Position numbers and translations under genes: made by a program
Shown: positions 10,874-23,579 of the stretch, piece after piece
Position numbering within the stretch: the stretch's first letter is position 1
How the letters are laid out: each line of letters begins with the position of its first letter
DNA from: Gnetum montanum
Lineage: Eukaryota; Streptophyta; Gnetopsida; Gnetales; Gnetaceae
DNA length: 62,000 nt
NCBI GenBank assembly: GCA_015680685.1
Contig: MNCI01022658.1
Coordinates: 68,751 to 130,750, forward strand
Reading direction: 5' to 3'
The notes under the pieces: model-generated
Databases searched by the model: none
What the model was told of the DNA's origin: nothing
What the model saw: only the letters and a program-made list of their open reading frames with translations

Positions 10874-11640
10874 TAATGAAGTGCATTTTTCATCTACTCC
10901 AACATTGAGTACTTGATGTCGGAGCCTTGACATCGGGTATCTAACATCAAAGCCCAAATGTGACATCGGGTATTTGATGTCAGGGGGTATATGGTGGCTT
11001 ATAAATATAACACCTGGGCTCTCAATTTCGCAACGATTTTTGCAGTTTCTAGTCAGAGTAGCAAAGCTCTTGCAATTTATTCTCTCTAGAGTTAGAATAT
11101 TTTTTGAGTGCTCGCAAAAGGAGTCTAAGTGTGTACAGTTCTTTTTTCGAATACTAATGTACCTAAGCGCAATAGTGTGATGGGAATAAAAACAAACTCT
11201 TTTGACAAGCCTTGTAGCATTGAAAATAGATTAATGTTTCTTTTAATGCACTTTAAATTATTGCATTTAAATTAAGCAATTAATTTCTAGCTGTTAATGA
11301 ACACAAGCACGACCACTTTGAGCATACATATAATACTTGGTAACCTAGCAAAGCTTAACGTTTGGTAGCCTAGTAGCACTATATGAGTTCAGGTTATGTC
11401 CAAGAAAGTGGGATGGTTACTTGTGTTAGGCTAGCTAGGCAGTAGATGAATTAGATCTTAAATTACTCTAGCTTTCATTCCTATTGTAGGTGATCAAAAC
11501 TATAAAACATACAATAAGAAAAATCATGTACTTCAATTACACTTAAACCACACCCCTGAGCTTCACAAGTGTAGTTGGGAAGACAACGAACATTCTCAAT
11601 GTCCATTTCATTTCCTGGAAAAACTGGGTTGTATTCTTAT
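10874..11640 (+). repeat. LTR E, truncated, B-family
   Basis: Starts TAATGAAGTGCATTT, the start of LTR B with one change, has palindromic GATGTC/GACATC repeats at 10917-10981, TATAAATA at 11000-11007, and ends in recognisable LTR B sequence (CACAAGTGTAGTTGGGAAGACAA near 11560) before decaying. No internal element sequence lies on either side, so it is a solo LTR or a fragment. 10726-10873 shows nothing recognisable. Confidence 0.65.
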
Positions 11641-12209
11641 AGAATTATTCTTTTACAACCTCACACAAACATCTTTATGAATCAAATTTTAAGTATCAAA
11701 TTCATGGCTGTAAATCATATTTGAAAGAATGTAATCCTTAATAGATCAATGATTATGAAGTGAAGGGATACAAACTTCTAATTGAATACATAATTAGTCT
11801 ATCATTTAATGTAGAATTGATAGGGGAATGATTTTGTAATGGTGAAATAAATGTTAAAGACTAATACAATATGAGTGATGTAAAATAATCTTTAAGTAAT
11901 GAAAATAAGTTTAAAAAACATAAAAGTAGTTAGAAAATGGAAAATTAATGTGTATAAAGGATTTGAATTTCCTTCCCCCATAACAAAATGTTTGATTAAA
12001 TAAATGGATAGAGTTTGTCTCCTAAGAATAGCCAAAAGCTACAATGATGGGAGAATACAAATTATAGAATGGAACTAACAATAAAAAATCACTTTATAAG
12101 TAAATTAATGATTTTAATGCTGAATTTTAACCTTTAGTGAATGTAGATGTGGATGAAGAAACTTTTGACACTATCTAAACTTAATTTGGGATCAAAACAG
12201 GGTTGCTTC
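11641..12209 (+). other. Unassigned AT-rich DNA
   Basis: No open frame, no repeat family recognised. Probably decayed LTR or internal element sequence. Confidence 0.4.
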
Positions 12210-12410
12210 TCTAAACTATCCCATATGTAATGCTAGCACTAAAAAAATTCTAACATTGGTGTTAATGATGCTAGCATTGAAAAAATTCTAACACTAGTGT
12301 ATGTGGTATAGGCATTGTGTAGACTCTAACATTGGTGCAGGTGACACTAACATTGGTGCTTGTCTGATGCTAACACTAGTTTGGTTGATGTTGACATTGG
12401 TATTAACGTG
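12210..12410 (+). repeat. Degenerate short repeats around CTAACATTGGTG
   Basis: CTAACATTGGTG and variants (CTAACACTAGTG, CTAGCATTG, CTAACATTGGTGC) recur about eight times with irregular 20-40 base spacing. Confidence 0.45.
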
Positions 12411-12669
12411 TGTTGTAGATAACTTCACATTAAGATTGAGCTCATAAGCTAAAGGTTACACTAAGGTGGCCATATAGCATGCAAGTGATGTAGTAGATGC
12501 AAGTGCCAGTGCTTCAAATCTATTAAAATTCAAAGAAGTGAGATGAATCTCTAGAAATTGGCCCACAAATTGAGGTTTTGGCTTAATATTTATAGGCCTG
12601 GGATTTTCAAAACTAACTCTAAAGTCAAGTGTAATTGACAAGAGTTCATCTTTAGAAACTAAAACTTGA

Positions 12670-13720
12670 AGTGCAAATTGATTATGCTAATGTAAATTTA
12701 ACTAAGATAGGTGACACTTATAGTGCTACTTGTATTACATCACCTAGCCACACCTAGAAATATTTGCATGTTTTAAATGTTGCAAATTTAACAAATGAAT
12801 GTGATGCTAACACTTGTGTTGCATCACCTAACTAGCCTTAGAAAAATTTTTGGACTCATGCTAGAAAATTAACTAAGGCAAGTGATGTTGATGCTGTGTC
12901 ACTTGGCTTGACTTAAAAAATCTTTTTGATCAAAAGAAAAACTTGTAAAGTATGTTGGAGAATTAACTAAGGTAAGTGATGTTGATGCAGTGACATTGAC
13001 ACTCACATCATGTTACTTGATTATGCTTAGTAAAATCCGCCAAATTTCATGTGTTGTTGCATGTCTCCTAAAGCTTGTCAAAATTGACAAAGTCAATGCA
13101 TTTCACCTTGAGACTAAGGTAACACTAACACAATTTCAACATCACCTATGTAATACTTAGAAAAATTTCCTATTTCATGTGTTATATTGTATCTCACAAA
13201 ATTTGTTAAAACTGCTAAAGTTGATGCCTATCACCTTGGGGCTATTGTCAACTTATTGTTGGAGGTCCAAAAAGGTGTTGAAAGGAAAGTTTGAGAGACA
13301 TGCTAAAAATTTGTCTAAGGTAGTGTCACTTGGCTAGCCTTGGAAAAATTTTCTATGTCATGCCAAAAAATTGACAAAGGTAAGTGATGCTCAACATCTC
13401 CTAGGCAAACACAGAAAAATTTTTAGTCTCGTGCTAGAAATTTGACTAAGGCAGATGACACTAATACTACATTAGTGTCACATGGCTAAACTTAGAAAAA
13501 TTTTCAATCCCATGTTTTCTAAAGTTTACTAAAACTACCCAAAACTAATGTTTGTCACCTTAGAACTAATGTAAGTTGGTCATTGGAGGCTTGATGAAGG
13601 TGAATTTGGAGTTGAAAGGAAAGTTTGGGATGCATGATGAAATTTGTCTAAGGTAAGTGATATTGACACTACATCACATCACCTAGGCGACACTTAGAAG
13701 TTTTTTGTTCCTAATTCTAT
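12670..13720 (+). repeat. Degenerate tandem repeat array, two levels
   Basis: A short module (CTTAGAAAAATTT, then about 20 bases, then GAAATTGACTAAGGYAAGTGATG and a TCACTTGGCTAG-like tail) recurs many times. A longer unit of about 330 bases is visible from GGAAAGTTTGAGAGACATGC near 13284 and GGAAAGTTTGGGATGCATG near 13619, and from three copies of the CTAAAG...TTCACCTTRRRACTAATGT-like segment. Non-coding. Confidence 0.5.
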
Positions 13721-13859
13721 TGGAAATCTCAAAATTGATGCTCATGTGCTAGGTCATGACTTGGGAATGCCTCATAGGGGCTTGTGAAACCCCAAAACAA
13801 GACTTATGATGATGATTTTGAGGCATTTTAATAACCTAAATGAACGTAACAATGTCAAA

Positions 13860-15815
13860 ACTACACCTTTTTGGTAAATGATGAGTCAAAAAAAGTGGAT
13901 ACAATAGGTTGCCAATTTGATAACTATTGCATGATAATGTTAATTTTATCCTTTGCTGTTTGGATTTCCTTCTCATTGATTTGTTTGTGCATGCCCACTT
14001 GGTCGCTAAAATGTCCTTTTAGTTTTTCATGCTTCTTAGCTTCATTTTTTCATGCACTGATCTCTATTGCAAACTTCTATTAGATAGCACAAACTTCTTA
14101 TATTAATAGGATTCTATTTTATCTAGTTAATTGTTTCATCTCTAGGTTGGCTCTAACAAATTATTCTTTTATTTGTTTTAAGCTTTCTTCTAGTAGATTC
14201 TTTTCTTTCTCAACATTTATCAACCTTCTATTTTTTATAGCAAGATTCTTATTTTCTTCTTCTAATGTAGTGATTTTTTAGTATGGGTGTATGTCTTGAC
14301 ATTAGCAGTAGATGTGTCCCATGTTGTCTTCTATTTCTCCATCTTTAATTGCTTTAATTTGGTCATCAGCTCTTTTACTTATTCTATTTTAAATTCTCCT
14401 AGTTGCTGTTATGCTACATAGCTTGTTGGATCTTGCCTTTGAATCCTAAGTTGAACCAAATTTTTTTGCAACTTCTTGATCTTCTTCTTAGTGTGCTATA
14501 GCCCTATCTTTGATATCATCAGCTTTCCTTTCATGAAAATCAATTTGAAACATATTGTAGTGATGTCATCAAGGATAACAAATCGATCCTACAAAATTTG
14601 GCCTATCTACATTAATCTATCAAGTGCATTTTCATGTTCTTCAATAGTCATAATCTCTTCTCCTGTACCTTTGTCTTTTTCAAACATTCCAACTATTGCT
14701 TGGACATCTTTAATTCTTGTAAAATTAGTGGATGACACAATAGGGATATCAAAAGTCTCCTTGATATGGTCAATGATAAGCTCAACAGCTTCTTGTTCAT
14801 TCTTATGTTGCATGACTATTATATTATCTCCTTATGATTCAGTTATTATCTAAAATGATGCAAAATTACTTAAAATTATTGTGCTCAATCTTCTCTTACT
14901 AATTGCAAAGATACTTGTCCACTTGCTAGAACTATTGAAACTATAGGCTTGTCTAGATTTTCCTTGATTCTGAGCATGCTACATATTTATCTATTTCCCC
15001 AGCTCAAAGTTTCAACTATTTCCTACAAATGGCTTGTAGCAGGTTTGTAATCTCTTTGCTTTATTGCTAGTATTAAAGTACTAGGTCTTGCCTATTTTGT
15101 TCTTGTGTCTGCTACATTTTTTGCTAGTGTTGATGTTGCTACTACTTCTATGCTTGGTGGTTTTTCCACTTGGTCTTTCTTAGTAAGTATTGACTTAGAG
15201 ATCTCAGCATATGATGCATTTGGGGCCTTGGTGTATCCTCGATATACCCTAAAATATTAGCTTGTTTGAATAGCTTCTTAATTAAATAGGGGAATGGAAT
15301 TGTAGGCTTCCCTGATTTCTTCTCTTTAAATTTCTCTATATTTCTAATAAAAGAAAATAAGAAACGTTTGCTTAAAATTTGCTCATTATAATAGCACTTC
15401 CCTTGGTAGAATACATGGATATCCGTTTCATCCTTTTTATGGTAAATATACGATAAGTGCCAGTTTTAAAATAGGTTTTTAGACATTTCATTATACTCTT
15501 TATTCTTAGTTCTATAAGCTCTTTTCAAACAAAGATTCCTTGTGTCTGTGTCTGATTGGATGAAAATCTAGATTGTTGTGGAACCAAAATTTGACAAATT
15601 TAATACTTGGCAATAGCTTTCATTTAATGTAGCATTGTAACTCCTTCAATATTTACTATAGCATCATCTTGTTTGTTTTGCCAAAATTGGTAGGTTTCTT
15701 CGAAGTAGCAGTCACCATTTGTTAAAAGTGTTGTTCAAATTGGTAATGCTTGAAGTTGTTCCTAAAATCTACTAGCGTGAACATTAAAAATAAATCAAAC
15801 TATATCTCCATAATG
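13860..15815 (-). pseudogene. ORF3 of element F, main part
   Basis: Read on the minus strand from 15815: YFEETYQFWQNKQDDAIVNI aligns with YLGETYQFWHNREHGTTVNI of ORF3 in element C; RMKRISMYSTKGSAIIM with GLKRISMYAARGCAVLM; IIDHIKETFDIPIV (14777 downward) with VTDHIKESFNVPVV; and a long Glu/Lys coiled coil ending with the GHFSDQVGMHKQINEKEIQ segment. Many stops. The first part resembles the domain annotated in databases as a putative plant transposon protein, found in third ORFs of Athila elements. It is interrupted at 15816 by element B and resumes at 24474. Confidence 0.75.
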
Positions 15816-15820
15816 ACTAT

Positions 15821-16679
15821 TAATGAAGTGTATTTTGTCTAGCTTCGATATCAAATACCTAATATTGGGGACCAAGAAGCGATGTTGGATATTTGATATC
15901 ACGGGATGTATGTTAGCCTATAAATATAACGCTTGGGTGCAATGTTTTGGATATCTTTTGTTATAGTGCAGTAAAGCTCTTGTAGTTTTTCTTCACCAGA
16001 TTAGAATATTTTCCCAAGTGCTTGCAGCAGGAGTCATTGAGTGTACGAATCTTTATTTGAGCATTATTGTACATGAGCATGGCAATGTGTGCGATAATAA
16101 AGACAAGCTTTTTGATAAACCTTAAAGCACCTCAATTAGATTAAATATTTTCTTTATGCATTTAATGTTTTATAAAATTTCCTTTAATGCTTTAAGTAAT
16201 TAAGCTAAATCAAGATAAATTAAATAGCAACTAATTCAGCACATAAGTACGATCACTTTGAGCAAGCACATGACACTTGGTAATTCTAGTAACACTTAAC
16301 ATTTGGTAACCCAACAACATTATACATGTTTAGGATATGTATGGAAAGTGGGACTGAATGCTTATATTAGGATTAGTTAGATAGTGGTTAGTTAGTCAAA
16401 TTAAATTAGAACTTAAATTACTTCATTCTTTTCATCCTTTATTTTAAGCATCTATAACATAAAACATAAAAATAATAAAGATCATACACCTCGATTACAC
16501 TTAACCATACCTTTGCATATCACAAGTGTAATTGGAAAGACAATGAATGACTGTTACGGCAAGTTCACTTCCTAGAGGCTAGTGTACCAGAAGACAAGGG
16601 ATCTACAGAATTTGATTGGATCACGTGTGAATGCTTACTGATTCGTATGGTTAAGCATAGGGGTATTCACTGCTCATCA
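15821..16679 (+). repeat. 5' LTR of element B
   Basis: 859 bp; starts TAATGAAGTG (TGATGAAGTG in the 3' copy) and ends GCTCATCA. TATAAATA at 15919-15926; AATAAAGA near 16098. It lacks a roughly 30-base block present in the 3' copy, within the GATATC-rich start. Confidence 0.88.
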
Positions 16680-16680
16680 T

Positions 16681-16699
16681 TGGCACTATTTCCAGGGAC
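16681..16699 (+). promoter_or_regulatory. Primer-binding site of element B (tRNA-Asp type)
   Basis: TGGCACTATTTCCAGGGAC, one base after the LTR end, matches the tRNA-Asp complement at most positions. Confidence 0.7.
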
Positions 16700-16854
16700 T
16701 TCTTTTTGTTTGAAACATGCACTATCTATGCATAGTGAAAATCATTAACATTGTTGGATGAACCCTAAGGTTAAAATCATTCTCAAAATAAAAATATTAA
16801 TTTAAGTACACTGATATGTTATTTTAATTACAAAATTTCTTCTTCTCACAGGCA

Positions 16855-18660
16855 TGATGATACTAAATCTCCAGTGCCTTAAGAATGCAAGGTGGTATAT
16901 ACTCATCTAGATGAATATGTGCTTAACTTCACCTTCATCTTGCTTCAGGATGAACAATTGTGGTGACGAGATATGGAGGGCAACATTATAATGCCTCCTG
17001 ATCAATTTGTGCTTGGGATGTTACTTCAAACTCTTAGGAGGTTGGGCATCTAGGATCTTTAGGAAGAGTACATTGTGCATGACCATGACTACTATCCCAC
17101 TAAAACACAATGCAAGAGAGATTGATACTAGGAGAAGCACCATGAGGATGTGAAGGGGAAATAGTTTACCAATCCCTTGTTCCTACTCAACCAAAATGAT
17201 AATGGGGATCCTCTCTCTAGGGGTTCTCAACATGAAGGCTTTCCACCCCTTAACATTGATGATGGGGATGTGAACATGAATTTGCAGTTTACTATCAACA
17301 ATCTAGGTTTAGGCAAAAGTGGGAGTTAAGGTAGGGGCTCAGGCAAGCATCAAGATGACAAGAAAACTGATGAATGTGGTATGAAAAGCTTAGAGGAGGT
17401 GGTAGATACCATGGTGGTGGTAGTCCTCCTCCTTCTTTGTCCTTATCATTTGCATCTTCTTCTCCCTCTTTTGGTTCTAATAGACATCGCAGAAAGAACA
17501 ATCATGATGAAGGTGAACAACAAAATAATGATAATCATAGAGACCACCATGAAAGAATGGGTGTTAGAGGACATCATAAGTGTCATTGAAATGATGATGA
17601 TGAGCCTTTACTTTCCACTCGAAGCATGCTGAACATTGTAGAGGCAATAAAACTTCTAACTAGGCATGTGAAAGATAGTTAGATCAAGCAACTTAACATG
17701 AGCAATATCCCTAGATTTGAGGATGGATATAACTTTGATCTACAAACACATCTTCAAGCTTTTCACGATGCCTATTCCTTACAAAATATTAAAAATGATT
17801 GGCAAAAATTAAAGCTATTTCTGAAGACACTAATTAAGGAAGCAAAAGGCTGGTATCATTCCTTGGAACTAGAATCCATCCATAGGTGGAGTACAATGCT
17901 AGAGTTGTTCAATGATAAGTATTAGATGTACTCTTGAGTGTCTAATTTGAGAAGGTAGATCCAAGGATGGAAGTAAGGAACACATGAACCCTTGAACATT
18001 GCCATGGATAGATACTATTTTCTCATACACCAATGCTCTAGCCATGGTTATTCTCAGCAAGAACAACTTTGCCACATCATAGATGGACTTAGATTAGAAA
18101 CAAGAAGAACTCTTAGGGTTTATGCCCAAGGGAGATTGTCAAAATTAAGAGCCCATCAGATCCAAAGGCTGATAGAGTAGGTAGCAAAAGAAGGAGAGCT
18201 GAGAAAATGAGAAAGTATAGAATAATATAATAGGGATCCTTCCATCAGAAAGACGGAGGTTTGCTTTTGTGATAGTGAAGAGGAGTCACCACTTGATGAG
18301 GTGATGCAGTGAGTAACCTTGCTAATACAAATATCTATGTTTGAAATTTCAGCCAAGGTAGATAAAATGTGGGATTTGTTAGATGAAAATTTCCAAACTA
18401 CTCTAAAAATTGTAGAAGAATTAAGAGAGTAGAGTAGTGATTATGACCACAAGAGGTAGAGAGAAGCTGAACATGCCTACTAAAGGGGTAAGGGCAAAGT
18501 TGCTATAGTAGAAGAAGTTGTGGAGATTGACTTAGATGATGATGGTGGGTGTGACATCTTCCATTATGAATATTCCAAGGGATGTTTCTCCATTATGTCA
18601 CACTTGTAGGAGTCTGGGGTATGCTCTGAATCCTAGATTACTAAGGAGGTAGACACTTAG
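16855..18660 (+). pseudogene. gag: gag of element B, many stops
   Basis: Homologous along its length to gag of element A. N-terminal domain VVYTHLDEYVLNFTFILLQD, Ser-rich spacer, capsid core from ATG 17698 (IPRFEDGYNFDLQTHLQAFH, later GWYHSLELESIHRW and QEQLCHIIDGLRLETRRTL), coiled coil and a decayed knuckle where CX2C has become CDIF. Premature stops are spread throughout, so no gag protein can be made from it. Confidence 0.82.
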
Positions 18661-18929
18661 AAGATTGCCTTATCCTCAAGGTAGTTCTAAGTAGTTCCAC
18701 CAACAACAAACCTACTATCCAAGTGGAGCTCCACCATAATCATATGAGCAGTACCAACAATGGTAGCATCCACAGTCATGGGGGAGGCCACCACCAAGGC
18801 TACAGTACCTGTAATGGCAACTAGATTCATATGGGTATTATTTTCAACAACCCATTTCTCTGTGTGACTCTTCCAATCAAAGAGGCCATGAAGCCAAAGA
18901 GGCAATCATAATTCCAATTAAATTCCAAA
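18661..18929 (+). other. Gag linker of element B, joined directly to RT
   Basis: Pro/Gln/Tyr-rich coding-like sequence (caacaacaaacctac...), equivalent to 3959-4300 of element A. It ends near 18900, where RT sequence begins without any protease. This marks the internal deletion. Confidence 0.55.
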
Positions 18930-21480
18930 TTGAAGTAGATCATCAAAGAGGAAATCAAACAACTCCTCAAGGTGGGATTTATCTATCCTAGTGTGGATAG
19001 TGAGTGGGTTATCCCACTCATGATTGTGCCAAAGGAAGGTGGCAAGTGGCAAGTCTGCATTGACTTTTGACTATTGAATATGGAAAAATTCAAAGATCAC
19101 TTTCCATTTCCATTTGTGAATTAAGTGTTGGACACTATTTCTGGTTAGTACTATTATAGCTTCCTGGATGGTTATAGTGGCTATAACCAAATCCAGATTA
19201 CACTAGAAGACCAGGCCAAAATAACATTCACAAGTTTATGGGGAACTTTTGCATATTGAAAAATTCCATTTGGCTTGTCCAATGCCCTTGCCACATTTCA
19301 ATGCCTGGTTTTGAGTATTTTTTAGTAGAAAATCAGTAATAGGATGAAAGTTTTCATGGATGACTTCTCCACCTATGGGGCTACATTTGAGCAAGCCTTG
19401 GACCTCATTGAGCAAGTTCTTAAAAGATGTGTGGAGATCAATCTTTGGCTCAATTGGTAGAAGAGCCATCTAATGGTTCAAGAGGGCATTGTGTTAGGGC
19501 ACAAAATGTCACAAGCAGGGATTGAGGTCGACCCTGAAAAGATTAGGGTCATTCAAGGAATTACCCATTAACCAAAAACTATGAAAGATGTTTCATCATT
19601 TCTTGGACACACTGGTTACTATCGAAGATTCATAGAGAATTTCTCGAAGATCGCAAAATCATTGGTCAAGCTAACAAAGAAAGATGTTCCATTTGTTTGG
19701 ACTAAGGAATGTGAAAATGCATTCCAATAACTAAAGGGGAAACTCGTAGAAACTGCAATACTATGAGAACTAGATTGGTCCAAACCATTTCACATCATGA
19801 CGAATGCATTAAATTATGCCTTGGGGAATCTGCTTACATAGTTGGATAATCAGAAATGTCCATATTACATCCACCACACAAGCCAAAGCATTGTGGGTGC
19901 ACAACTAAACTACACCACCATAGAAAAAGAATTTATGGCAATGGTGTTTTCCTTGGAGAAATTTAAGCACTGTGTGCTTGGATACAAAGTCTTTGTGCAC
20001 ATGGACCATAGTGCAATTCACTTCCTAATAAATAAGCCAACGATGAGCCCCCATGTCATACAGTGGCTGGTGATCTTGCAGGAATTCGTTCTTATGATGG
20101 TAGATCGAAAGGGGATTGAGAATGTGGTTACTAATTACTTGTCTTAGTTATGATGGGATAACAAAGAGGAGAAAAGCTCACTATCTGATCAGTTTCCTGA
20201 TGAACTCCTTTTTATTGGGGCTATAATTGAACAATTGCCCACTGAGCCTAAATGGTATGATGACATTCTCACCTATCTTCTCACATAAGAGATTCCATAA
20301 GAGCTAGACTGCAGGAAGAAACAACAGTTTCTTCACTAGGTGAAACACTCCATGGAGATCAACGAGCACCTCTATAAGGTGTGCATCAATGGCCTAGTTC
20401 ATTGGTGTGTCCCTAATACTGATCAATTGTACATTCTCTAGGATGCTCATGAGGGTCCTTGTGGGGGCCACTATGCACAGAGACACATGGCTATTAAGAT
20501 CCTGAGGGTAGGGTATTATTGGCCAACCATCTTTAGGGATGATCACCAATTTGTTATCTCTTGTGAATGTTGCCAACACGATGGTGGAATGATCACTTGT
20601 ATGCAGGGACCTCAATAGTGGATTCAACTAGTGGAACCCTTTAATAATTGGGGCATTGACTTTATGGGTCCCATCACACCCATGTTAAATGGAAAGGTGT
20701 ACATAATTATCATCATTGATTACTGCACAGAATAGGCAAAAGTAGCAACCTGCACCGACTATACATCTTCTATTGCTACTCAGTTTGTATAATAGAATGT
20801 TGTAAACAGGTTTGGTGTGCCACATGCATTGATTTCTAACAACAAAACTCAATTTATAGGCACTACCTTTTGGAAGTTCATGCAATGCTTGGTGGTTGAG
20901 CATGGATTATCAACACCTTACCACCCCCAAGCCAATAGTTGGGCTGAGGTTACAAATAGGGAAATCACTAAGATCTTAATGAGAATAGTTAGCAAATATA
21001 GCAAAGACTGGAACATGAAACTCAATGATGCCCTCTAGGCCTACCACTCCACCTAGAAGCTTCCTATAGGCTAGTCTCCCTATGAGTTCGTGTATGGAAA
21101 ATTGCCAACTCTTCCTATTCAATCTGAGCTTCGTATACTTTCAATAGCCTATGACCTTTACCTTGACTTAAGTCTAGCACAAAAAAAAAAAGAAGATTAA
21201 TGAATCTCAACCTACTAGATGAAAATTTATTGGTGGCCCTACCATCAAATGAGTTGCATAAAGCATTTAGCAAAAAGCGCCATGACCTTAGATTTGGAAA
21301 AGTTAAATTTTAATTGGGAGATAAGGTCATCTATTGGAACCCCATATACATACCTCAACAAACTAAGTTCCTAATGTTGTGGGAAGGGTCTTACATCATT
21401 TACAAAACCTTTCCTTTTGGGGCCATGTTGATTTACAAACCTAAGATCCCAAATACAAAGCAGTTGGTCAACAAACAATA
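18930..21480 (+). pseudogene. pol: pol of element B: reverse transcriptase, RNase H, integrase
   Basis: One frame spans the whole region with stops only. RT (about 18940-19560): EEIKQLLKVGFIYPSVDSEW, SFLDGYSGYNQI and the active-site VFMDDFSTYG, typical of the Athila/Tat branch. RNase H (about 19780-20145): the first and last acidic positions read TNALNYALG and VVTNYLS, where DASDYALG and ADHLS are usual, so both aspartates are lost; EKEF and HMDHS remain. Integrase (about 20430-21150): zinc site HEGPCGGH with CECC, NWGIDFMGPI with the first catalytic Asp, SNNKTQF where the second Asp is replaced, and HPQANSWAEVTNRE with the Glu. It would copy and insert the element; this copy cannot. Confidence 0.88.
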
Positions 21481-21575
21481 AGTCAAATATTTCCATGAGC
21501 TTAAGCAAGCAAGTGCAACAAATGCCTCATCAGATGAACAATCATGCTCAATCTTTTGAATCTCCTTCTTTCAAC

Positions 21576-21588
21576 TTAGTTGTGGGGG
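21576..21588 (+). promoter_or_regulatory. Internal PPT-like motif of element B
   Basis: TTAGTTGTGGGGG is identical to 23565-23577, the terminal PPT of the same element. It lies just after pol. Confidence 0.5.
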
Positions 21589-23210
21589 AGGTGGCCATCC
21601 ATGCTAACCATTATAGTGGCTCCTTAGTTTTTCATCTTTTTAGTTTACATGTTGTTGTTTTACACTTTGTTATTTTTACAACTTTTTTGTTTTATGCCTT
21701 CTTTATCTTACACCTTTTTGTTTTTACTTTATTAATTTTTTCCAATTTTTATTTTACAACATTATTAGTACGTTTTATTTTTCTTAAATATTTTACAATT
21801 TCTTGTATATTTTCCTTTTTTTGGGTGTGATTTTCTTATTGTGTTCTAATAATAACATGCCTTATTGCCAATTGGGTACAGTGTAGTTTGCTTGATGTGG
21901 GCATGCGTTAACTAGTTATTTGATTGTTAGTGTCTAAATTGTAGCTTTAAATTTTATTACTGATAACTAAGACATGGTTTCTTTTTCATGAAACAAGCAA
22001 TGAGTCTACGATATCCACCCATCCAAAAACTCTATGGGTTTCCTTATTTTGGAAGTACGAGGTTCCTTTTCCTTAAGTAAAAATTTAACAAACTTGTGGC
22101 CTTGGTAGTTTCCAAACTCGGAAAGAATTCAAAGGTTTGAATAGGGTGTGACTTCAAGGGGACTTAATACTCTTTGTACTTTTCTACTTACTTGGGTGCA
22201 TGAGTGTTTTCATGGATTTCTTATCATCATGTGTTGAGCAATAATAGGAAGTTGAATAAGTCTTTGCATGGTGTGGTTCCTGTCCAAAAATTCAAAAGCA
22301 AAAATAAATAAAAATGGAAATTCAAAGCACACCCCTTAGACAAAATAAATGGACTACAAGCACTGGTTATTGGATTAGAAAGACATGTTTTCCATGCCTA
22401 AAGGTCCCCTCTAACTAAGGCCCTTTCTCACTTCCTACTTCTCTTTTCTTCTTAATAAGAAATGGTGGTTGTTCTATGGGAGCACTCTTGTGTCTCAAGG
22501 ATGTGGATTGGTCTTAGAGTAGTGATGTGAAGTCACTAAATGTGGTTGGTTTTGGTCTAGACTAAGGATGGATTTTATCTTGCCATTTAACCACAAAAAT
22601 CACAAGGAACTTCATGTGATCTTAATCAAGAACTCCATTCCACTTTCTCTCTCTCATCCATGTATGCTTTCCATGCCTCACATCATTAATAGTGTTCATG
22701 TCCTTGTTTGATTTCTTGGTTTGATGTCTCAAAATTCTTAGGTAGTTTCTTCTAGGTTTTTGTACTTAATTTTTTGTAACCATTAGTCACCCATGGGGCT
22801 TGTTGATTTGGTTTGAGGATATGCAAAGGCAACAAAGGTTAGGTGCTTGCTTTGGGGAGGATCCACTCACATACCTTATGGTTGGATTAGTTAAGTTCTT
22901 TATCTTTAGGCATTCTCACAATCAAATCCTTTTGCCTGCCCCATCAATGACATCCAATTGTGCACATCTTCATAATGTTTTCCAATGAAATCCTCTTTGT
23001 TTTATTATTGTGAATTCTTTAATCCTTTTTAAGAATTTCATTTCATTTGGGCTTTTTCCAAATTTAATAATGAACCGCTTATCCATTTCATCCCACTTTT
23101 TAGTCTTCCCGATAATGCTATTAAAAGAATCAATTCACCATACTCACAACCTAGACAAGTGTAACTATTGATGAGACAAGGTAATTAAAAGCTATAAGCT
23201 ACACATTGCA
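21589..23210 (+). other. 3' non-coding region of element B
   Basis: T-rich start, then sequence colinear with 5475-7007 of element A. No open frame longer than about 110 codons and none conserved with A. Confidence 0.7.
22847..22867 (+). promoter_or_regulatory. Conserved purine-rich block (element B)
   Basis: TTGCTTTGGGGAGGATCCAC; same block as 6647-6668 and 40723-40744. Confidence 0.5.
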
Positions 23211-23240
23211 CACTAATGCATGATTTTTTTGTGATTGTAG
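23211..23240 (+). promoter_or_regulatory. Splice-acceptor-like site of element B
   Basis: CTAAT at 23213, a run of T, then TTGTAG ending at 23240. Homologous to the sites at 7039 and 41164. The ATG after the AG is displaced here. Confidence 0.42.
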
Positions 23241-23564
23241 TAGGAAGCATGAACTGGAAGCAAGACTATCTTCCCCCAAGGAATAAGTAGCAACACCATG
23301 CGATGAGGCCCCTTCATGATCATTGAATCTTCTCCCTCGTTCTTCAATTGCCAAAGGAGTTGGATGTTAGTTTTAGCCAGGGTGTTTAATTCTATTGTCA
23401 TGAACACCCAATTTTGTAAAAGATTGTAAATCCATATAGTTGGGCACTTAGAATTTGTTTGTTTCATCTCAGTTGGTTTGCATGTCAATCAATAATCCCA
23501 TACCTTCCCAATATTTTATAAGGGACTTGTTCCTCCTTTTGTTCATTTGAGGATGAGTTTTCAT

Positions 23565-23579
23565 TTAGTTGTGGGGGTA
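23565..23579 (+). promoter_or_regulatory. Polypurine tract of element B
   Basis: TTAGTTGTGGGGGTA immediately before the 3' LTR. Confidence 0.75.
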
